This document shows, one piece after another, positions 56,782-64,000 of a stretch of 64,000 nt of DNA (positions are counted from its first letter, which is position 1; every line of letters begins with the position of its first letter). The position numbers were made by a program, and so were the translations under genes. The notes below the pieces were generated by a model that saw only the letters and a list, made by a program, of their open reading frames with translations, had not been told where the DNA came from and ran no database searches. The stretch comes from Methanobacterium sp. UBA176 (GTDB taxonomy: Archaea > Methanobacteriota > Methanobacteria > Methanobacteriales > Methanobacteriaceae), in assembly GCA_002505765.1 (NCBI GenBank), contig DAVZ01000071.1:13505-77504 (forward strand), in the 5' to 3' direction.

Positions 56782-59700
56782 CTATGTTCTTGTTATGTAG
56801 TTGGTTTGTACGTTGTTTGCTGGGTTCCAGTCGTATGGTGTTGAATTTGTTTTGTTTGCAAATGGTTTGTAAGTTCCTATGATATCTGCTTTTACTGTGA
56901 TATGTAATGATATTGATCCTCCACTTGCCAGTGAACTGATGATCCAGGTTAATTTTCGTGTACCTGAATCGTATGTGGCTCCACCATCATTACTTAAATA
57001 AGTTAATCCAGTTAATAGGTCTTCTATTTGTATGCCTGATGCTGTGTTTGGTCCATTGTTGGTTACTGTGATTGTTAATATTATATTATCATTTGTGTTT
57101 GTTTGTATGCCTGTGACTCCATTAATGTTTTGGTTTACTTGTATGTCTGCTGCATTTGCTACAGTTAATCTTCTGACTTCGCTGTTGGCATATGTTCCAG
57201 ATTCTGTTTGATCTACTGATACTAGTGATGCGTTGGTGGTTAAAGCAGGTGTTTGTGTTCCTGTGGCGTTCACTTTTAAGTATATGATTATGGCTGCTGT
57301 AGCATTACTAGGTAAATAATCCACGTAGTAGGTTAAAGTTCTGGTCAATTCATCATATGATGCTCTGTTTACACCATACCATAGGTTATAACCTTGGTAT
57401 ATTAATCCATCACCGATTTTATAACTTACTACAATATTTGTAGCATCATCCGGACCATAATTACGTACATAAGAAACGTATGGCGGCGCTTCATTATAAT
57501 TGTAATTATTATTCCTGCCACTGTACCATTCATAATTACGCACACGAAGATCCACAGTTCCAATCTTAATCTGGACAGGTGTAGTCTGACTATCCACAGT
57601 CACATTAACAGTTGATAATCCAGAAGCCAGACCAGTAAAAACAGTTATTGCCTGGTTATTACTGTCTAAATTACCGTTTGTAATAGTTAATGCTCCAAGA
57701 GCATCATTTGCGAATGTTATTAGTAATCCATTGGCAGGAACGAGTTTTCCATAAACAATAAGAGTGTCTTCACCCAGATTGTTATGCCTTAAATCTGCTA
57801 TAATGGTAGAAGTACCTCCAATAGATACGTTAGTTTGTGAAGCTGTAACAGTTAAGACAATCCATTTACTAACATTCACATTTCCACTAACTTTACTACT
57901 CGGATTGTCATTTGAACCCCACCAGTTATTCAAAGCATTTACCGAACCATCTGGACTAGCTATAACATTACCAGTGCCTATAATCCTGTTAAAGTTAATA
58001 ATCGCAGTTCCAGTGTTGTATATAGTTCCTCCAGTTCCTGTTGCAGTATTATTTAGAAGATTACTACTGGTTATATTCAAATCAGCACCATAATCATTGT
58101 AGATTGCACCACCCTGACTTGCACTGTTACCTGTAATTGTGCCGTTATTTATAGTTAAAACACTTTGATTGTAGATTGCACCACCGTATGTTGCACTATT
58201 ACCTGTGAAAGTACTATCATTTACAGTTGAAACATTAGAATTGTAAATAGCACCACCAAAGGTAGCACCAGAACCAGTTGCCTTGTTATTTGTGAAAGTA
58301 CAGTTTTTCACGGTTAAAGGACCTCCACTGAAAATAGCACCGCCTTGAGTTGCAGTGTTATCTGTGAAAGTACAGTTTTCTACAGTTAAATCTCCATAAT
58401 TGAGAATGGCACCACCGTAATTTGCATTTCCGTTTACAAGTGTTAAATTCTGGATTGTAAGAGTTATTCCGCTGTTTACTGTAAATATTCTTCCATTTCC
58501 TTCTGCATTTACTGTGGTGTTTGCCTGACCTGCACCTACAATGGTCATATCTTTGTTTATAGTTAAGTCGTGTTCATTATATGTTCCGTTTGCTATGTGG
58601 ACTGTTCCACTTGGATATACTCCTGCAATTCCTGCTGCGATTGTTTTTAGTGGATTTGTCCGGCTTCCATCTCCTGTAGTGTCGTCACCTGTTGGTGATA
58701 CGTAGACATCGTCTCTTCCAATGGTTATTTGGGTGTTTAAGGTTTGGCTGTCAACCGTTGCACTAACGGTTGCAATTCCGGGTTTAGAACCCGCGGTGAA
58801 GGTTGTTGTAGCTATACCGTTAACAGTAGACGCATCTGGAATAGTTCCTAGGATACTGGTAAATGTAATTAGAATTCCGTCAGGTACGTGACCGGAAGCC
58901 GGGTTATAATAATTTCCATTTTGGTCGTATGTTAAACTTGCAGTAATGACTGAAGTTTCTCCACTGTGAATTGCAGCTGGTGCAGCAGAAATTCTTAAAA
59001 CCAACCATGTGGGCACGTTCACACCGCTGTTTACTCTTCCGGCTGCAAGAGGAGTTGTTCCCTGGAAATTGGTTCCCCACCAGTTGTTCTGTGCGTTTAC
59101 TGTTCCTGAAGCTCTGTAAATGTCAGTTCCTGAATTTCCAGTTATTCTGTTGAAACGAATATCTGCAGTGCCACCCTCATTGTATACTGCACCGCCTGAT
59201 GTTGCACTGTTATTCATTAAACTGGATTCTGTTACTGTGAGGGAGGATCTTCCACTGTTATAGTTGTTAATTGCCCCGCCATTGGTAGCTGAGTTACCTG
59301 TAAAGTTTGATCCGGTTATATTTAAAATACCCCAGTTACGAATAACTCCTCCGTGAGTTCCAGTGTTACCTGTAAAGGTTGTATTTGTGATAGTTGCAGG
59401 ATTGGTAGAATTACCTGCATTTGTCCATAATGCGCCTCCATGTAGTCCTCTGTTACTTGTAAATGAAGAATTAGTTATGGTAAGAATCATTCCAAGAATG
59501 TTTCTGTCTCCTATACATATAGCACCACCAGCACCTTCATTGGTCATAGCTGCGGTGTTGCTTGTAAAGGAGGTACTTGTTATAATTAAATTACTGTTAC
59601 TGTAAATAGCTCCACCATCCTGACCTGCAATGTTGCTTGTAAATGAACTTTTATCTATATTTAAATTACCATTAGTATATATAGCTCCACCATCATCGTT

Positions 59701-61473
59701 TGCAGTACCGCTAGAACTATTTACGCTGTTATTTGTAAATGTGCTGCCTGTTATTGTCATACTGCCAGTACTGTAAATAGCACCACCAAAAGCATCATTT
59801 AATGAACCAGATACTGCAGTGTTACCTGTAAAAATACTGTTTGTAATGGTTAAAGTACCTGTATTGTAAATAGCACCACCATAAACTGCAGTAGTATCAG
59901 CAGTTCTACTTGCCATGTTGTTTGTAAGAGCACAGTTATTTATGGTGAGGGAACTACCATTGTTCTGGATTGCACCACCGTTACTATTACTTGCAAGCCC
60001 ATATCTGAGTGTTAAATTTGTTAGAGTAACATTATATCCATTTGAGATGATAAATATCTGGTTAGTATTTTGTCCATCGATAATGGTTGAATCTCTGCTC
60101 TCACCAATTATGGTCATGTTTTTATTTATAGTTAAATTTACATTACCAGTACCTGTGTATGTTCCATTGGCAATGCGAACTGTTCCTTCCGGATAAACCA
60201 TTGAAATACCTTTTGCAATGGTTCTATATGGTTTTGCGTAACTTCCATCACCTGTAGTATCATTACCAGTTGGTGAAACGTAAATATCATTCCCCACAGT
60301 GATACTGGTACCTACATTTACACTGTCAACTGTGGCATTCAAAGTTGCAATACCGGGATTGGAACCTGTAAATGTTGTTGTTGATATTCCATTAAGTGTA
60401 GTTGCGCTAACTGGGTTAACTGAACCCAGAGTACCAGTGAATGTTACTGGTATCCCATCAGGGACAGAACCTCCAGTAGCTAGACTTCCATTATTTAAAT
60501 AATTTAAATTTGCAGTGATTGTAGAAGTACCGGATGTTGGAATCCATGTTTGTGAAGCTGTTACAGTTAAAACCAGCCATGTGGTAGCAGTAACAGTGCC
60601 TGATGTTTTTCCAGTTGAACCTGCATTATCTCCCCACCAGTTATTTATGATGTTTACATTTCCACCACTACGGCGTATTTGATTACCACCGGGGGAATTT
60701 CCAATTATTCTGTTGAGATGAATTACTGCATTACCAGCGTTATTATGAATGGCCCCCCCATTACTTCCTGCTGTGTTAGATATAAAATTTGTTCTTGTAA
60801 CATTTAAAGTAACACCGCTTAAAGAGCTTCCACTCCAAATTGCTCCACCATTGCGCATTGCGCTGTTACCGGTGAAGTTACCGTTATTTACTGTTAAACG
60901 ACCAGTATTGTAAATTGCTCCACCATCATTATTGCTACTGCTTACGCGGTTATTAACGAAGTTGGTGTTATTAACAGTTAAAGTGCCTCCATTATTCAGG
61001 ATAGCACCACCATTACCTGATACCCTTCCATTTCGAATTGTCAGGCTTTGTATTATAAGATTAAATCCATTATTAACTGTAAAAACTCTACCCAGACCTC
61101 CTGCATCTATTATGGTGCCTGTTGAGCTTTCACCAAGTATAGTCATGTTTTTGTTTATGCTTATGTTAAGATTGTTTACTCCACTATAAACACCATTAGC
61201 AACGTTTACTGTTCCATTGGCATTAACTGTCCCTGTAGCGTTTTTAATACTTAATTTAGGTCCGCTTGTACCGTTCCAGGTTGGGTTCTGGCCGTCCCAG
61301 GCATCGTTTCCTGTTGCATTGTTTACATAAATTTGATTAGGAGCTGCTGAAGCACTATCAATACTGAATGCAAATATTGCTGCTAAACTTATTAAAATAA
61401 GTGAAATCATTAAAATATTACTGTTTTTAAATATATTCATTGTCCTTACACCTCCATTTGCATTTTTATCCAT
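56782..61473 (-). CDS. Giant surface adhesin with beta-helix repeats and DUF11 domains
   Basis: 1563 aa from the ATG at 61473 (GAGGTGA upstream); a second ATG at 61440, also with a perfect GGAGGTG, would give a shorter, more typical signal peptide (MNIFKNSNILMISL). After the signal peptide come three large modules of right-handed beta-helix repeats (GGAIYNxGxLTVxN), each introduced by YVSPTGDDTTGDGS-like segments and followed by an Ig-like domain (TWLVLTVTASQT, VDGIPVTFTG type). Two DUF11-like domains end the protein (NYGPDDATNIVVSYKI, VTNNGPNTASGIQIEDLL). No C-terminal membrane anchor is seen. It probably binds the cell wall or partner cells. It separates the lasso precursor from the exporter. 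Confidence 0.88.
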   Translation of the reverse strand: MDKNANGGVRTMNIFKNSNILMISLILISLAAIFAFSIDSASAAPNQIYVNNATGNDAWDGQNPTWNGTSGPKLSIKNATGTVNANGTVNVANGVYSGVNNLNISINKNMTILGESSTGTIIDAGGLGRVFTVNNGFNLIIQSLTIRNGRVSGNGGAILNNGGTLTVNNTNFVNNRVSSSNNDGGAIYNTGRLTVNNGNFTGNSAMRNGGAIWSGSSLSGVTLNVTRTNFISNTAGSNGGAIHNNAGNAVIHLNRIIGNSPGGNQIRRSGGNVNIINNWWGDNAGSTGKTSGTVTATTWLVLTVTASQTWIPTSGTSTITANLNYLNNGSLATGGSVPDGIPVTFTGTLGSVNPVSATTLNGISTTTFTGSNPGIATLNATVDSVNVGTSITVGNDIYVSPTGNDTTGDGSYAKPYRTIAKGISMVYPEGTVRIANGTYTGTGNVNLTINKNMTIIGESRDSTIIDGQNTNQIFIISNGYNVTLTNLTLRYGLASNSNGGAIQNNGSSLTINNCALTNNMASRTADTTAVYGGAIYNTGTLTITNSIFTGNTAVSGSLNDAFGGAIYSTGSMTITGSTFTNNSVNSSSGTANDDGGAIYTNGNLNIDKSSFTSNIAGQDGGAIYSNSNLIITSTSFTSNTAAMTNEGAGGAICIGDRNILGMILTITNSSFTSNRGLHGGALWTNAGNSTNPATITNTTFTGNTGTHGGVIRNWGILNITGSNFTGNSATNGGAINNYNSGRSSLTVTESSLMNNSATSGGAVYNEGGTADIRFNRITGNSGTDIYRASGTVNAQNNWWGTNFQGTTPLAAGRVNSGVNVPTWLVLRISAAPAAIHSGETSVITASLTYDQNGNYYNPASGHVPDGILITFTSILGTIPDASTVNGIATTTFTAGSKPGIATVSATVDSQTLNTQITIGRDDVYVSPTGDDTTGDGSRTNPLKTIAAGIAGVYPSGTVHIANGTYNEHDLTINKDMTIVGAGQANTTVNAEGNGRIFTVNSGITLTIQNLTLVNGNANYGGAILNYGDLTVENCTFTDNTATQGGAIFSGGPLTVKNCTFTNNKATGSGATFGGAIYNSNVSTVNDSTFTGNSATYGGAIYNQSVLTINNGTITGNSASQGGAIYNDYGADLNITSSNLLNNTATGTGGTIYNTGTAIINFNRIIGTGNVIASPDGSVNALNNWWGSNDNPSSKVSGNVNVSKWIVLTVTASQTNVSIGGTSTIIADLRHNNLGEDTLIVYGKLVPANGLLITFANDALGALTITNGNLDSNNQAITVFTGLASGLSTVNVTVDSQTTPVQIKIGTVDLRVRNYEWYSGRNNNYNYNEAPPYVSYVRNYGPDDATNIVVSYKIGDGLIYQGYNLWYGVNRASYDELTRTLTYYVDYLPSNATAAIIIYLKVNATGTQTPALTTNASLVSVDQTESGTYANSEVRRLTVANAADIQVNQNINGVTGIQTNTNDNIILTITVTNNGPNTASGIQIEDLLTGLTYLSNDGGATYDSGTRKLTWIISSLASGGSISLHITVKADIIGTYKPFANKTNSTPYDWNPANNVQTNYITRT

Positions 61474-61534
61474 TTTTTTCACCTCGATATGCCCCTCTTT
61501 TTTTATTAATTTTTTATGAAGTTTTAGTAATTTT

Positions 61535-61550
61535 TGTGAATCATTTCACA
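61535..61550. promoter_or_regulatory. Palindrome TGTGA-ATCATT-TCACA
   Basis: Perfect 5-bp arms with 6-nt spacer, just downstream of a TATA-like ATTTATAAAAAC (61552-61563, minus strand) for the giant adhesin and close to its expected transcription start, a repressor-like position. Confidence 0.55.
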
Positions 61551-61604
61551 AGTTTTTATAAATCCAATTTTTGTGAATACATTTTAAAAGACATTTAATC
61601 TTTA

Positions 61605-61620
61605 TGTGAATATTGTCACA
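61605..61620. promoter_or_regulatory. Palindrome TGTGA-ATATTG-TCACA
   Basis: A second perfect site 70 bp further upstream of the adhesin gene, beyond its TATA box. An extra half site (TTGTGAATAC) lies between the two. Confidence 0.55.
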
Positions 61621-61985
61621 GCTTTATATACTGATTAATATTCTTGTGTGAATTATAATCTATCAAAAACTACTATTTAAGCTTTGCTAATATTCAAATT
61701 TATTAATATTTAAAAAATAGTTTTTAATACGTTACTGGAGTTCTTTAAATGATATAAGAACACTAATATTCAGATTTATAACAAATAAATAGTTTTAGAT
61801 AACATTAAATGCTTACATAATCCATGTAATATTTGAAAATTAATTTTTAGAAATTTTAACAGGTTATTTAGATTTATAATGTATTTGCATATTATTTTTA
61901 AAAAAAGTATTATTTAAACAGATTTAAATGCCAATTACAATTTAAAAATAAATGAGAATGTAAGTTAGACACAGAAAAGCAAAAA
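61621..61985. other. AT-rich divergent spacer
   Basis: Remainder of the 539-bp spacer between the giant adhesin and the exporter. A TATA-like AATTTAAAAATAAAT (about 61938-61952) could serve the exporter. No gene seen. Confidence 0.4.
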
Positions 61986-62001
61986 TGTGATATATGTCAC
62001 A
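61986..62001. promoter_or_regulatory. Palindrome TGTGA-TATATG-TCACA before the ABC exporter
   Basis: Perfect site ending 11 nt before the ATG of the exporter, overlapping its expected 5' leader. The same site class is found twice before the divergent adhesin. Confidence 0.55.
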
Positions 62002-62012
62002 GCAGGATTTTC

Positions 62013-63821
62013 ATGTTATCCAGAATAATCAATTCAAATAAAAATTTCACAGAATACATTAAAGCATTGTTAGGGTTTAGATCGAGAAGCATTGCCCTTA
62101 CACTTGCTTTAATGGTAATAATCAGTTTAACTGAAGGTATTGGCCTCCTGCTCCTTGTCCCCCTCCTTCAGCTTGTGGGTCTGGACGTTCAGCAGGGTGC
62201 ACTGGGTCAGATTGCAGGTTTTATTGGATATATATTTACTTACATGGGAATAAAACCCACATTAGGAATCGTACTCATAATATACGTGGCAATTATCGGC
62301 TTGAATGCTCTCTTTCATAAATTGCAGACTCTAAAAGCTGCAGAAATTCAATACGAGTTTGCAGCGCATCTAAGAAAGGATCTTTTTAATGCAATCACCA
62401 GTTCAAGCTGGTCTTTTTTTACAGGGAAAAAATCCTCTGATTTTGCCCATGCATTGACCTACGAAATCGAGCGTATAACCACAGGAACAGGTTTTTTCAT
62501 ATCTCTGGTTGCCAGTTTGATTGTCTTATCTGTCTACATCATATTTGCACTGAAGATATCCGGGTTAATCACCGGACTTATTTTTTTAACAGGTATCGCT
62601 CTACTTCTTTTACTTAAAAAAAGAACACAAAAGGCGGGTGAAAGCGGTGAAGAACTTTCAAAAACCAGTAAAGACATATATTCCTCAACTTTAAAGCAGA
62701 TTGAGGGAATGAAGACCATTAAAAGCTTCGGTATGGAGGAAGAAAATATTGAAATGTTTTCACATAATAGTGATAATGTTTCAAGAAGTTACATGTATGC
62801 AATTAAAAGCTATGCTGGTGTAAGGTTCCTGTTTGATGTGGGATCTGTGATGATTTTAAGCTTAATAGTGTTTATTTTAATTGAAGTGATAGCTATCTCA
62901 ACTGCAGAATTACTTATTCTTCTCTTTCTTTTTGTTAGAATGATTCCCCGGTTTTCCATGATTCAGTTAAGCTATCAATACTTCATAAACATGCTCCCAG
63001 CATTTGGAACAGTTATTAAGCTGGAAAATGAATGCAAAGAAGCTGCAGAACCAAAATTAACAGAAAATGGACTGAAATTGAACGATAAAATAATATTTGA
63101 TGATGTTTCATTTTCCTATAGAGGAAAAAACGGTTCATTTGCACTTAAAAACTTAAATTTAACCATTGAAGCTGGGAAGACAACTGCAATAGCAGGCTTA
63201 TCAGGTGCTGGTAAAAGCACAATAGCAGACATGCTAATGGGCCTAATAAACCCTGATAGTGGTAGTATAATGATTGATAAGGTGCCTTTAAACCATGAAA
63301 ACCTCCTAAGCTGGCGTAATCAGATAGGATACGTAGCACAGGACACATTCCTATTCAACGATACAATAAGAAACAATTTACTCTTTGCAGATCCTGAAGC
63401 CAGTGAAGAAGAAATTTTAAATGCTTTGAAATTAGCATCAGCAGATGAATTTGTTTTGAAACTACATAAAGGACTTGATACATTGGTCGGAGATCGTGGA
63501 GTCCTTTTATCAGGTGGTGAAAAACAGCGCCTTGCTCTGGCTAGGGCATTACTGCGTAGACCTTCCCTTTTGATACTGGATGAGGCCACAAGCAATCTGG
63601 ATTCAAAAAATGAAAAAAATATACTTGATTCACTGGAGAAACTTCATGGAAACCTCACCATACTGATTATAGCCCATCGTTTGTCTACTATTCGAAATGC
63701 AGATGTTATTTATCTGGTTGAGGAAGGGAATATCGTTGAGTCTGGAGTTTGGGATGAACTCATTATAACAAAAGGAGGTAAATTCCATTCTCTTGCTCAT
63801 ACACAAGGAATTAAAGGTTGA
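62013..63821 (+). CDS. ABC exporter, probable lasso peptide exporter D
   Basis: 602 aa, one exporter half-transporter: six membrane helices (about 25-330, beginning LTLALMVIISLTEGIGLLLLV) fused to a nucleotide-binding domain. The Walker A is GLSGAGKST, the Q loop YVAQDTFLF, the signature LSGGEKQR, the Walker B LLILDEAT and the H-loop His AHRLST. All are intact. It lacks the N-terminal cysteine peptidase domain of class II bacteriocin exporters, as expected for lasso D proteins, where B2 removes the leader. Assignment to the lasso pathway rests on location and architecture. AGGATTTTC precedes the ATG. Confidence 0.85.
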   Translation: MLSRIINSNKNFTEYIKALLGFRSRSIALTLALMVIISLTEGIGLLLLVPLLQLVGLDVQQGALGQIAGFIGYIFTYMGIKPTLGIVLIIYVAIIGLNALFHKLQTLKAAEIQYEFAAHLRKDLFNAITSSSWSFFTGKKSSDFAHALTYEIERITTGTGFFISLVASLIVLSVYIIFALKISGLITGLIFLTGIALLLLLKKRTQKAGESGEELSKTSKDIYSSTLKQIEGMKTIKSFGMEEENIEMFSHNSDNVSRSYMYAIKSYAGVRFLFDVGSVMILSLIVFILIEVIAISTAELLILLFLFVRMIPRFSMIQLSYQYFINMLPAFGTVIKLENECKEAAEPKLTENGLKLNDKIIFDDVSFSYRGKNGSFALKNLNLTIEAGKTTAIAGLSGAGKSTIADMLMGLINPDSGSIMIDKVPLNHENLLSWRNQIGYVAQDTFLFNDTIRNNLLFADPEASEEEILNALKLASADEFVLKLHKGLDTLVGDRGVLLSGGEKQRLALARALLRRPSLLILDEATSNLDSKNEKNILDSLEKLHGNLTILIIAHRLSTIRNADVIYLVEEGNIVESGVWDELIITKGGKFHSLAHTQGIKG

Positions 63822-64000
63822 TGAAACATTTCTCTAATGGAATATGTAAAAATTCTGGTAATTATCCATAATGATGTAATAATATCCATCATCAATTGAA
63901 TTTATCGGGGTTGTAAAGTTATTGGGTGTTGAGCAGATTTGTTGAAATATCTTTGACTTTATATGTCTTTGTTTACTGAAAACAATAATTAACGAATATG
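63822..64000. other. Right-end non-coding sequence
   Basis: 179 bp after the exporter gene. No gene, repeat or hairpin terminator recognised before the window ends. Confidence 0.4.

Noticed and set aside
62013..63821. Peptidase-containing bacteriocin exporter
   Set aside because: The protein begins directly with membrane helices and has no N-terminal C39 peptidase domain.

Overview
The window looks like a piece of a Methanobacterium-type genome (Archaea, Methanobacteriales). The DNA is AT-rich. Starts are preceded by GGTGAT/GGAGG ribosome binding sites, and TATA boxes sit about 25 nt upstream of probable transcription starts. The valyl-tRNA synthetase is of the archaeal kind, there is a cobalamin-pathway methyltransferase and a DUF166 ferredoxin-tailed protein, and several genes encode large repeat adhesins, DUF2206 and DUF1616 membrane proteins typical of methanobacteria. 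This assignment is inference from gene content.

Layout. 1-3.6 kb: housekeeping pair valS-aroA (aroA runs off the left edge). 3.6-8.8 kb: AT-rich spacers with strong hairpins around a soluble PAS histidine kinase, a small membrane protein, an Rcp1-like receiver and a receiver fused to a degenerate histidine kinase. 8.8-10.5 kb: a gene desert with relics of adhesin-type 5' ends. 10.5-13.5 kb: a zinc/manganese-type ABC importer (znuCBA-like) divergent from a NikR-family regulator. 14.5-15 kb: a small secreted Cys-rich protein gene destroyed by a 69-bp tandem duplication and frameshifts. 15.3-18.6 kb: the complete dTDP-rhamnose operon (rmlDACB order), preceded by cbiF and a DUF166 gene. 20.4-25.8 kb: a surface-protein group (a membrane-anchored two-domain protein resembling bacterial WxL-interacting proteins, two small secreted proteins, an 801-aa Ig-repeat adhesin). 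26.3-27.1 kb: a decayed block full of tiny perfect hairpins. 27.2-44 kb: a surface polysaccharide cluster (two sugar epimerases, four GT4-type glycosyltransferases, DUF362, DUF2206, flippase, two GNAT-fold transferases, a polysaccharide deacetylase, a GT2). 44-49 kb: membrane and secreted proteins of unknown role.

49.2-63.8 kb is the most interesting part. It carries every component of a lasso-peptide pathway, scattered among degraded toxin-antitoxin genes and one giant adhesin: a PqqD-like leader-recognition protein (B1), a transglutaminase-like leader peptidase (B2), an HPr-kinase-like kinase (K), an asparagine-synthetase-like cyclase (C), a 38-codon precursor gene (A, too short for normal gene calling) on the opposite strand just beyond C, and a one-polypeptide ABC exporter (D). 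The precursor has the canonical leader pattern Y-x2-P-x-L-x3-G-x-L-x2-I-T, and it ends in serine, the residue phosphorylated by the kinase in known kinase-containing lasso clusters. Two extra truncated copies of the 5' end of the cyclase gene show the locus has been rearranged repeatedly.

Other cross-window signals are: a palindrome TGTGA-N6-TCACA upstream of the exporter and the large adhesin, with near matches at other surface genes; a family of short perfect hairpins with 3-nt loops, one array of which forms a 93-bp in-frame insertion in a HEPN toxin gene; and a shared 5' leader (AGGCATAAAGGAGGTGAAAA) found on an intact adhesin gene and on an orphan remnant.
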